A stretch of 20,388 bases of DNA from Sphacelaria rigidula (Eukaryota; Phaeophyceae; Sphacelariales): contig CAXNAA020000534.1 of assembly GCA_964200075.2 (NCBI GenBank), forward strand, positions 1 through 20,388, written 5' to 3'. Shown piece after piece: positions 1-11,300 of the stretch (the first letter of the stretch is position 1; each line of letters opens with the position of its first letter). The position numbers and the translations under genes were made by a program. The notes under the pieces are model-generated. The model made no database searches. It saw only the letters and a program-made list of their open reading frames with translations, and was not told where the DNA came from.

Positions 1-864
1 TGACGTATCATTATTTGTCCTAACCGTGAAATATTTTAGTTCGTCATTCGAACGTATAAGATGAGCATCATAAGCGATAATATTCCACGTGCAAACAAGC
101 AAGCAGAAAAAAAGCGATGAGGGGGGGGGAGGGGGGAACGAGGGGTCGCAGGAGGCACACGATATACACACCAATGTGCCAAAATACCGATGTAATAACC
201 TTCCATATTACTACACCATAAATACTGCGAAATTGCCGGGTGCTCTGGATAAATAAATACAACTACACATAAACGGACAAACCCTACTCGTGCGTACTAC
301 TGCACCTGCTCTCACGTACTACTGTAATACGTTCGAGCCAGTAAGTACGGCCTTACCTCCTCGAAATTGAAATCGAATCATTCAATTTCAACTCGGCACA
401 TACTACAACATTATTTTCAGAGGGCTTCAGTCTCTGCACCCGCGTCAACAACCACGAAAATCACCACGCGGCACCCATGATCGATTCATGGATTAGGTGT
501 CTAACCCTGTCAGCTGATTAAAACAAATCCAGCTGTGATGAGAGCGGAGAGTACAAAAGTATGAAAAATCATGCAAATGTCCGACAGCAGCAAGGAAGAA
601 TTTCACGTATTGCACGTTAGGAACGAAAACAAAACTTGGCCGAACAAGATGCTACATGCATCGCTCAAATAGCATATGGACCCAGGCATGTCGCGTCAGC
701 TGCCTTTCATGTGGTTCTCGTTCTCTCCCTTGGTACGGGGTGCACTGTGTTCGGGTGGGGGGAACTTCCAACCTGGGGCACACTAAAACTTTGACTGCTC
801 AGCTTGCGCCCGGATCTCAAGCGCTTCGCACTGCCAGATGACAGGTTTGAATTCGATATAGAGG
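1..864. other. Intergenic, no gene seen
   Basis: There is a G-rich stretch at 121-136 (nine G, A, six G) and a small inverted repeat, GAAATTGAA at 363-371 against TTCAATTTC at 381-389. No exon pattern with splice sites and consistent frame was found. Confidence 0.5.
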
Positions 865-1195
865 GTAAGACAGGTACCAGGTATCGTTGCTTGGGACATC
901 TCATACCCTACCGATACGGACCCAATCCGGTATTTCAGATGCCATACCTACGATATCTACCATACCAGGGTATTTTGAAATTCCAACACCTGCCGTACCC
1001 GCCCAATCCGGTATTTTCAAATGTCATACCAACTATACCTGTGATACCACGGTATTTCGAGATTTCGCTATTTACCATATCTGCCAAATCCGGTATTTGA
1101 AATGCCATACCTACGATACCTACGCATACCACGGTATGGGATACCCCCGGTGAATACCGGAGGTACGCTCGGTACGGTACCTACCTATGGTGCCT
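865..1195. repeat. ~81-bp tandem repeat, three imperfect units
   Basis: Three imperfect units start near 921, 1002 and 1084, each opening with an AATCCGGTATTT-like block. They contain inner copies of GCCATACCTACGATA and paired ATACC/GGTAT half-sites that can fold back. Similar but more degenerate GGTACC/GGTATC words extend on both sides. All plus-strand frames stay nearly open because of the repeat; this is not taken as coding. Confidence 0.75.
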
Positions 1196-2009
1196 GTGAA
1201 GTCCTCATCTGCTGATAGTAATAAATGATGGTTGAGGTCAGGGTCGCTTTTTGTTCTCCGACATTTCGGTTCAAAACCTCCACGTGTGCGTGACCCGTGG
1301 TGTTGGTACCTACGGCACAGCCGCTACGTGGGGTAGCCGTGGCTCACCACTAGTCATCATCATTTCATTACGTTCGTAACATTGGCTCTATCTCTCAAAT
1401 CCGTGGTCACAAGTGCAAGGAGCATACCACCCATACCCACATATCAAACAGCCTGCAGAGGAAGGCAAAAAACGAAACATCTACACGAAAAGGGCACCTA
1501 CACTACGAGAGATCCGTATAAGACCGATTGAACTACAGGACATCTACTTGAACCTTAAAAATCCCCGCGTGCGATCTCTCCGAGTACGTTGCCACGTACT
1601 GGTGTATACACAAGTAGTGACAGCGAGTGAGACCGAAACGGTGGCGTAGAACAGAGACCAAGCCCAAAGTAGATCTCATCTCTAGAGTGGTGTTCAAAGA
1701 GATCCTCTACAGAGCCTGCGCACCGGAGACTGAACTACGTCCAGGAAAAACAAGAATAAAAAAAGGAAGAGACGACGACAACGAGGAGGGAAAGCCAGGA
1801 GCTACGATTACCACGGGTTTTGGTGAAGTACGAGACAGTAAAAATCTACAGGCCCTTTCCCCGCACACGTGGGCAGTTGATTTGAAGTCACCAGGGCACA
1901 GCACCGCGTCGGTCGCCCTGCCGGTTGATCCACACGGTCATTATTTGGCAGCGAAAACAGGGCGGGGGGGGGGGGGGGGGCGGGGAAAGTGGCCGAACGC
2001 CTGGATTCC
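1196..2009 (-). other. 3' flank and probable 3' UTR
   Basis: No separate gene is supported. An open frame on the plus strand covers 1627-2166, but its right part is the antisense of the tail exon and it has no recognisable domain. I saw no AATAAA on the minus strand close to the stop, so the poly(A) site is not placed. The stretch includes the 17-base G run at 1964-1980. Confidence 0.4.
1964..1980 (+). repeat. 17-base G run
   Basis: Uninterrupted G run just 3' of the stop codon of the minus-strand gene, so it is a C run in the mRNA sense. Confidence 0.85.
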
Positions 2010-2327
2010 TCATTCCTTTCCTGGTGCCGCTTCCGGTGGCTGCTCTCCCGATGCAGCAGATGCAGATGCGGCCGTCGCTGCATTTGCCGCTGCCACCGCG
2101 CTCGACAAATCCGAACTAGAGGAAGTACCGCCGCCCCCACCGTCACTAGCACCAGCAGCACCTTGACTGGTGGAAGCAAATGACGCGACTGATCCGGGGT
2201 TAGAGCCGTACACCACGGACTCTGGCATACTGGCATTGCCGGCAAGTGGCATGATGAGCGGAGCCTGCCCGGGCGCGGGGGCGGGTTGCGGGGCTGCGAC
2301 CGTGTCGGAGTCAACGCGGGTGTAAGC
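2010..2327 (-). CDS. Last exon: low-complexity C-terminal tail and stop
   Basis: The exon starts in phase 0 after tctatgaatcccag and runs 105 codons to TGA at 2010-2012. The tail is rich in Ala, Ser, Gly and Pro: PQPAPAPGQAPLIMPLAGNA, then a five-glycine run (DGGGGG), Ser repeats (TSSSSD) and Ala-rich stretches (AVAAANAATAASASAASGEQ). It has no predicted fold and is probably disordered. The steady mix of codons, with G or C in most third positions, argues for real coding sequence rather than a simple repeat. An ArfGAP or RhoGAP domain, which often follows a PH domain, is not present. A 17-base G run on the plus strand begins some 30 bases past the stop. Confidence 0.78.
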   Translation of the reverse strand, partial: AYTRVDSDTVAAPQPAPAPGQAPLIMPLAGNASMPESVVYGSNPGSVASFASTSQGAAGASDGGGGGTSSSSDLSSAVAAANAATAASASAASGEQPPEAAPGKE

Positions 2328-5300
2328 CTGGGATTCATAGACACAGAAAATGCAGGCATGAGGACAAGGGCGACGGATAAAAGATGAAGGAGCGGTCTGA
2401 CCTATTGGTAACATTTTACACAAAAAGTGATCCCCGCTGCTCGAGCTGTCTAGATGACAACATGAACTATATATGTCACACGAGTACCATTCTAGATGGT
2501 ACCTTACGATTGTGGCTCGAGCAAAAATGAGGTATACATGCCCTGTAAGAAAGAGGTGGATTTCACCCGCAGTTGTTCCTTCGGTGATTAATGTCGTCGG
2601 AGAAACTTGACAGGTCTGAAAACCTTCATCGACGGGTGATGTGACCCATGGGCACAAGGTACATGGGTGACAGCATCCGGGACATATTTGAACTGTCAGA
2701 AAGAGATACTCGATCTCCGAAAAGACTGGCAGTCGAGATGGCCCGAAACGACAAAGGTTCCTATGCTTTTTGACTGGTGGGTCTCTTTCGGAACGAAACC
2801 ATCAGTAGTTGAAGGCTTCCTCTTATCCGGAATAGCCAATCTTCTTGAGGTCAACTTGGTTGTCAAAGATCACTTGACCATCACACGTGATCCTGAGGTC
2901 GTAGTTGACCAAAATCTACCAGTGGGGAAAAACGCTTTGCTTTTTCTCTAATCGGACAACGAAGGACTTGAATATGAGCCGCGAACCCTTTTAGTCGGAC
3001 AAACTTTTTTGAAAAAATAAACAAAATAGACAAATATGAAAATTACACGGGAATGAAGACACACACGGACAGACACATTAACGAGCGTTTCGACGGACAG
3101 AGGTCCGAGTCGCGTCCTCACTTGTTTGGTGTATCCGGACGGATCCTTGACTCCATCGTGACTTGACGTGTCCGAGTCCATGCTCACCCGGCTGCCCAAT
3201 GGCTTCGTGGGATCGAACTAGTCGTGGCAACAGAGGAAATGACAAGGACAAATTCACGTTTGTTTTTTTCAAAAGACGACAGGTGGGCGGCAACAACAAC
3301 AGCCAGTGTAAGCTGTTGCAACAATCGACCACTGGGGTAATTAAATGCAAGCAAATGCCAAGCGACGGTTGACGAGATTGGACTCATCGACGAAACAGCA
3401 CGGGCAGAGGTTTCATAATGTGGCCTCATGTCATGCGGTGGGGGAGCGAGGGATACGATTCAGACAGGGGTAGATACGAGAAAAAGTTCTGAGACTGGGG
3501 CAGGGAAAGAGCAAGAGAGAGGGAGGGAAGTTCGACAAAGACCTGCAGGTTAGTACAATGGGCAACGGTAAACAAACCTTATCCCTCAACTCTCGAAGGA
3601 TACGAGCATATGAAGTGAAAGAGAATGGTCAGTAGAAACATAGCTGCTACATTGCGGTCGACGGACAACTCAGCTCAGCGTCGGCACAACCAGTAGCGCA
3701 AGCCGCTCGACTCAATCGCAACACGAGTCTCTTTTCCTTTTATCGGATTACTGTACAGACACGTAGCAGCCAAAAATCGTTCTGGCTTCGAGCTTTCATG
3801 TTGCCGAGCGTCAGAAAAGTATCCCCTGTTCAAAATACAGTGTACAAGTTGTTTTTTTTCCATCTGTATGCCCCCCAATTCATCAATCGACTCATCACTC
3901 GACGGAGCATTCCGTCCAACAGTGCACAAAATCTCAAGACAGTTCATGTACACGGATCATCCGCTCCGCCACATTAACGACATGCCCTGTCGCGCGCCCC
4001 ACCCCACCCTTTACGTCCTCCTTCCCGGCGGCACTCCCACCTGAACTGGGTAGCCGGTTTCAGACTTGTTCATACCACCCCTGCTTTGGATGCACTCTGT
4101 GATGTTGGCCACAGCGTGCACCATTTGCGCCTCGGTGTTGGTGCGGAAGGTGATATGCTTCTTGTTGCTCAGGATAGTCTTGCCCTGTTTCGTGCCTTTC
4201 ACCTGCCCAGAATATGAGTTTCGAATGGCAATATTCCATCATAAACCGTACAATAAGGTACGGAATGGGAATGGGCTGTACTCACATCCTTCATATCTTA
4301 ACTCTCTTGACACCTCCCTTCCTACCCGTCCTTCTCTCTAGACTCCTGGGGCGGCGTCGAGTGGCGACTACACTGTAGAACGTCACCATACATAGACCGG
4401 AGGCTGACAATTGGCCATAAACGATTCGCAGGACCACACGACATTTTTTGTTGTACCATACTACAATACAGACCGGATATCAACATGAAATAACGAAGCC
4501 AGCAATTTATTTTTTCCCTTCCCAGAACACAGCCTGGACATGGACAGAAAAAAAACGGAAATAACATCTCCTACTTTTTTCACACCATAAAAGAAACAAT
4601 CAAGATTCTCTCCGCCACATTGAACGAAAGTGAGACATGAAACAACGACCAAAACCCAGCCATGCAACTATGAACTGGCTGACCATCTTCAGCGAAAAAC
4701 AGAAAAAATAGGGAAGATACAAGGGGAGGTCGAGTAGAGTATACTCAATTGCGGGGTATTTTGGAAGACTCACTCGAGGTAATGAAATTAGGGTCACCTC
4801 TTACAAGTCGTACCCAAAAAAAACTGGAGAGCGATCCCTGAAAACCCCATCCCCGAATTGTGTACTTATAGTACGACTTTCAGAATGCCCCGCAATTGAC
4901 GATACTCTACTAGACCTGCCCTTGTAAAGATATAATAGATACAGATGGAGTAAGCTCACCCCACCACGTTAAATTCATATGACGGTTGGGTATTGTGGGG
5001 AGACACCAGTACACCGTACCGCTTACCTTTGGGCGGTGGATATCTGGTCACAGTACCCTTGAGCGTCGGTCCAAGTTAATTGAAACTTGTCTCGGAAAAA
5101 CAGAAAAGAGGTTCCGAGACAACATTATGTGAGAGCACCACTCCATTGATTCTCAACCGACCAATACACAACCCCAGTTCCTCCATAATCATCAAGTCCT
5201 CCATCGATGACTACTCCACAGGTGAAAAATAAAGAAACAGCAAGTGCGGCATCAGCCGCGCGCCTCACCTCGAACTTGTGGCTCTTGGAGCTCTTGATGA

Positions 5301-8300
5301 TCTCAACGATGGATTCCTCATCCAGAGCCAGCGTGTAATTAGCTTTAATCAGCAGGGCGTCTTCCACGCTCTTCCTCTGAACCAGCTCGTCGAGCTACAC
5401 ACACAACATGAAAAGCGGCCGCAGTTGCAGATGAAAAAACCGTGAAAAACGATAATGATGTAAAAACAGCCTAGGTGCAAGCAGAACCTGATTATTCAAC
5501 AGTATATACAGGTCAACCAGCTGTCACAAGAGGACGGTGCAGATATCCTTGCGAAAATCCATTGCAATCCCTGCCCGCAAAAAACGTACCCCGAGAATGG
5601 ACGGTCCCAACTGTCAGTTTATTATTTCGAGGTCGATGATCCCGTCAGAGCTGAAAGAATACTTCCTCTGTCCCATAAGTAAACAACGTCAGGATTACAC
5701 TGACTCTTGACCTTGTCCTTTGCCGTAGGTGATGATTTTTTTGGAATCTCTGGTGTTTGATACTTGCATCCCATTTTTTTTTTTTCGCACTACTTGGCAT
5801 GGACGAACGGCCCAAAACACACCAGTTGGCCGAAAAGAAGCCCTATTCCGCCCCTTTTTCCGGAAAGCTGAGAACAACGGAATCGCGGAAAAATGGCCAA
5901 AATCGCGAACAAAACGGAACGTGACTATTTTTCTCCGATTTGTCGTTTGTGTGACACCTGCGTGTCGTCCAAAACCCCTCGGGCACGTAGCAGCCTTCGT
6001 TTACTACAAAACAGACCAATTTCGTCGAATCTACGCCGACAGTGGTTTACACTAGTCGAAATTGGTCACATTTGGTCATTTTCGACCCAAAAATTCTCAG
6101 AAAGTACGAGTCGGAATTTGTTTGTTTTTTTTCTGTGGTCATCGCCATGGCCAGAGCTTTCCAGCGAATTTAAGTACAGCAAAATGGGCACATGCATCGG
6201 CAAGATACGATCTGCCGCCCACAACGTAGTTGACTTATGGGACAGAGGAAATATTATTGAAGGGTGGCGCAAGTCAAAACATTGAAGGTTTCAAATCTGA
6301 GAGCGCACACAATTGGTGGGTGAGGAAAGATGAAGAGTGGACAGGGCAGGAGGCGGTAAGCTGTGTCGTTTTCCGCCGCAAGTGGTGAGCGCACAAGAGC
6401 TCGCTACCCCCGACGAGGATAGTCAATGAACAGCATTTCGCGAAATAAGAAAATAATCGGCGCGAGGATGGATGAACATCAGCGAAGGTACAGGGGGATG
6501 AAGTTCACGGTGCGGCATGATGCCTAACAAGAGCGACAGGCAGGACCTCTGGTCCTGTCCTCCCATTCGCGAAAAATTGTAAAACAAGAACAAAAAAAAA
6601 CGGAGAGGGACACGGAGGATACATGGCGCTCCTCGACTGTGACAAATAATTAGTGAAGCTATTACACCATAACTGTCAACAACAACAACAGCAGCAAGCA
6701 ACAGAAGTACCCCCAACCCCCCTCCGCTCCTCGTTTTTCCCCGCTCATTGAAGCAAATAACCACTTACTGTGATGGACGGAGAGATCTCTTGGAACGCGG
6801 CCGCGGGCGAGACGTCTGTCTTCATACTGGAAGACTCTGGCATGTCGAAGAAATGAATGAAGCCGTCCCACGTGAGGATCAACAGCCTGCCGTGTATACA
6901 TCGCGGCCCGGGGTGGCGGCGGTCAGCAAGGCGGGAAAATCGTTTCGTTTGTTTCTTCAGATATTTTTCCTGGCGCTTTCTCGGGTTCGTGTCTCATGTT
7001 TCGGCCCCGCACGTATTGCAGCGGCCCCTCAGTACGATCGCTCGACGATGAATTGTGAAACGAGTACTAGGGGTCCGGTGAACTGATTTCATAAGAGTAC
7101 GGGCTCGTCCTGGGCACGGAGGGGAGGGGTAGGTAAGGGAGGGGGGTGGAGGAGAATGACCAAACAAGGGAGAAAAAACGGAATGGGTGGTCTACATCCC
7201 ACCATAAACAGTGATTTTCTTCGTGCATTAGCATGGCTTGTCCTGGTCCCGCACAATCGGTCTTCTAAAATTATTTACGGCGGCCATCTTCTTCCGATCA
7301 CCCATATGACACCGCCAGAATAGCTTTCCACACACTCTCTCCTGTGTTAGCAATAAATCGCTTTCCGGCCTGTACGATGGTTTTCACCTCGCACGATATT
7401 TTCATCTTGCATGATACACGCATACCAAAGTGCCATGCTCAAAACTCACTTTCGAACGATGTCGTTTTCCAATAGCAGAATGGTATTACACCTGCCCATC
7501 CTTGTTGCCGCCATGAAGTATTCTTCAGCGGCGGCGATTGTACAGTAGACAGTATCGGGCACAAGCTTCCCTTTTCATTTTGGCGTATTGGTATCTACAG
7601 TTCCTTCGTCGAATTCCTTCGATATATTCGAAGGCGCTTTTTCACGTCTGTTTTCTCGACGTCTTTCCTCAACTGGCACGAGAACAGGGGGAAACAAGGA
7701 CGTTTCCGATACGATCTCCACTAAAATGGGCACAAAAAATGTAGACAGAAGACGCTACTCTGAATAAAAAAGGAGAGATGAAAGGCGTTTCCGAAACTGC
7801 TTCGTGCGACAAACCTCGGCACCTGGATAACAAGACCTCCAAGGTTGTATTTTGTAGGGGTACGAATATGTTCTGTAGGGCATGCGATTCCTTACAGGAC
7901 TTACAGATATATTGGGTACCGGCATGAAAGTCTTAGAGAAATTATGTAACTTGTCGGGTACGGTACGGGAGGCTTACAGAAAAGCGTGCCGGCAATCGGG
8001 TACGCCGGTAAGGGTGTACCCACGCTCCGGGTACGGGCACACACTGTGTGCATAACTCACAGAACTGTCGGGCGAGGGTATGGGAGACGTACAAAACTCA
8101 CAGAAACTATCGGGCAGGATATGAAGGCTGCAAAGAAAACCGTACCCGCAACCGGGTATCTTATCAAGAGCATACCCGTGCCCAGGATAATGGTGCCGGA
8201 GACTCACAGAACTCACACAACTATCGGGTAAGGGTATCAAAGTCTTGAAACTCTACAGAACTGCCGAATACCGGTATGAAAGTGTCGGGTGCGGTAAATA

Positions 8301-11300
8301 CCCGGGAAAATATCCCGCGTGTACAGAAAACCGTGCACTACGAAACACAACCTTGGAAACCTCCGTCCGTCCGACAAGGCCGGGTCTCGCTCCTGAGACT
8401 CGGACTCCCTAGCACTACCTTTGGACCCATTTCTCCATCACTCATATGCCTCACTTCATAGTAATCATTTTTGCGAACGACTCGTCTTCGACCGCGACTA
8501 TTACGCCCATGCGTACCGAGAGGTGTAGACTGATGCCCAGAATATATGGGATGACAACACGCACGAAACATACTGGTGTGGCTCAAGTCGCACGGCTCAT
8601 TTTCCCGAATGATTCTGTGACTTGAGTCAGACTTACCCCAGTTTTCGGGGTGAATCGCGCGACTCAGGAGATTCGTCCTCATCTTTCGGAAGTGACCTGA
8701 GTCGGACTCGACCTCACTGTGTCGAAAATAACTCCACGATCAGAGTCAGACTCGGCCTGTCCGTGAGAGAGTGACTGGTGCTGGTACTGGTTTCTCCAAG
8801 TACTCGCGGCGTGACCCGAGTTAAAGGAGTTATAGTTCATTCCACGACTTGAAACATCACGACTGTTTGTCAGATTTCGGGTGCTACTGATCATCAATGT
8901 ATAATTTCGAACTGCTGCATGCATGTTGTATCGTAGCGACAACATTGCCCCGCACCGTCCTCCGTGGTACTGCACGGGATGCACTGTGCGGTCTGTATGG
9001 GACCTCTCCTTGCACGCCGCCCTACTGCACTGTTCGTTCGCATTCTGTGCTGCGCTGTTCCGTTGTTCTTGTTGTGACGCTCACTGTGTTTACTGTCAGT
9101 GCTGCGGTACACTACATACATACCACTGCAGCAGCGCGACCTGGAACCATGAGATAGCGGTAATTGTCGTAAATGTATTTCGTGCGCCGCAACCAGTACG
9201 TCTGCTTTGTAGCAAAACGCCCTGTATAGCTAGCTGACTCACGTGTCAAACTCGTCTCTGATGACTCGCGAATCAGACTCGTCCCCATTTGGACAATAAC
9301 TCGCACTGGTCGTGCCGGACTCGCCCTCATGTTCCTCGTCGACCATGTAACTCACGTCATCTTCTCTCTCCAAATCACTCGGCGGGTGAAGACAGGCCTC
9401 CAACAAAATCAATCGGTGAGGTTGGAGTTTCGAATATTCCAGACAACAGTGAGGTCCATAGCGCCGTGCCGGTCCGCCATGAAGATCTGTGCGTTGCAAA
9501 TACGCTCGGATGCTTATGGAGCGGGGTGAAAACGGCTGCGCTGATGCGCACGTCCCCAGGCACGTCCCCAGGCCCGTAGGATGAAACTACCCCAAGATTC
9601 AGCTACCCGGGTTAGAGACAAAGGTTCTACGATTGGCCGAGAAAAACAACTAAGGAAACTTGATTGGTCAATGTTCCACGGTCGATGGCTGAAATCATTC
9701 ACGTACGTTTGGAGTGGAGGAACTTCTGGGGAGAAAAGCCGTCATGGGGTGAGTTTCACCATCATCGTCAGATTCGGGGGGGGCTGGGGGGGCATCTGGG
9801 GGGGGGCGAAGGGGGAAATGTTATCGGAAATTGATCAGTCAAACAGAAACGTGTATCACCCGAACCTCACCCGGCGTGGTACTTGCTGCCAATCGCCTTC
9901 GATTCTCTCCGCTCCATCATCATCATTGTACGAACCAGCGGAGACTCCAGTGATGCCTGTCAAGTTGGTTCATGTTTCAATATCAAATACAATCATCAAG
10001 CATGAAGCTTCAAGTGTAGCCACAAAACGTTTGCGCCCGGCTCTCATCAACCGGCCTTTCACATATTCAAGATTTTCGAAGGTGACCTGTGTGGCCATGC
10101 CTAGCAACTTGTGGTGTACTTCCTGGTGCGCTAGGTTTCGTGGGAACAAACAGATCCACCTCGAGACATCCCACCTCAAATCAGTGAGGGCATAAGGTTG
10201 CAGGTTCCAAGCGCCGCATATTCGTTGTCTTCGATGAGGAGAGACTCTGATTTCTGTAATCGCACACCATTATGGGGTGAAAAGCAAAGAAAAGCCGACG
10301 CGAGTCAAGGTTGCTGAAGAGTACTGATCGATTTCACGATACCAAAACATGAGGTATGTGCCTGAGAAAGATGAGATGGTCCCTCGAGACTCAGACTAAT
10401 TCCGACGAGGCCGGGGATATGGGCGTACGCCAAAAACCACACACACATGTATTTAGAAAAATGGATCCTTGGGTTGTGCGTATGCAAGCAGTATCGTACG
10501 GTAGTGCATGTTGTACTGGGTGCCATCTGTCTTGTCCGCATCGTCGTCGACCCGTTGATCTTTCGCGGCCTTCAGGAAGATCACGCGGATAACCGCTCCT
10601 CAGCACCTCCGTTCCGGGCGACCCCGAATGTTCCCCCTCCAAGCGGAGCGCATCACTGCTGGGTCACTGAATACGGCGACCCACTTCACGACGTGGCTTC
10701 CGCCTTCCTGGTTCCCCTAGCCATTGACAGCCGTCACGGCAAGAACGGGCTTGGGGCGTTTTGTCCGGCTCCCGAAGCAGGGTGCCGTAGCGGTCGCTGC
10801 TCGTCAAGGGGAAGCGCTTTCCTGATTTACCCCTGCCGGTCTCCGGATTCCAACTACTGGAAGAGCACCTCGGCGAAACCTTTGTCCATTGGACATGTGT
10901 ATGAACTCCGATCCTCGTGGATTATTGCGACGGCGTCGTCTCGACCGAACTACGGGTATGTTGTGTCGGGTTTTCCTGAGCGGGTCGGGAGGCCGCTTCG
11001 ACGAAGTCGCCGCCTCGCAGTGGCGTCTCGGCTGATGGAGCAGACCTACCCCCTCCACGTAGTAGATGGCGCAAACTCTGGTGAAGCACTGGCCCTGGAT
11101 GAGTGTGTTGTCGTCCCATCTATTCTGGACGCCGGCCTATACCTCTCGGTATATGTGGGCGCACCACCCGCGTCACACAGGAGTTCTTCATTTCTTGTTT
11201 TTTAGCACTCGACCTTCCCCCTACGGTGCTTGCCTTCATTTCTTTATCGCGAGAGGGGTTCAGCAGTCCCCTTCCCTCGTCGGCCGTGAAGTGGAATCAT

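Larger units (their letters stand above)
7523..9990 (-). other. Largest intron (~2.5 kb), repeat-filled
   Basis: The borders depend on the uncertain flanking exons. Most of it is the two degenerate repeat fields (7845-8345 and 8380-9340). Between 9500 and 9830 lie a 12-bp direct duplication (GCACGTCCCCAG twice, 9549-9572) and G-rich runs near 9777-9812. Several open frames cross it on both strands but show no domain. Confidence 0.45.

Noticed and set aside
887-1153. Open frames across the 81-bp repeat
   Set aside because: All plus frames are open because the DNA repeats; the peptide repeat follows the DNA period.
1627-2166. 179-codon plus-strand open frame
   Set aside because: Its right third is the antisense of the tail exon, and the left part has no recognisable feature or splice context.
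9581-10195. 204-codon plus-strand open frame
   Set aside because: It contains G-run-derived Gly/Trp stretches and is antisense to the better-supported PH exon at 9991-10086.
10447-11205. 252-codon plus-strand open frame, the longest in the window
   Set aside because: It is GC-rich with few chances for stops, shows no domain in any frame, overlaps dispersed repeat copy B and sits inside an intron of the phased gene. It may be transposon debris, but no gene is supported.
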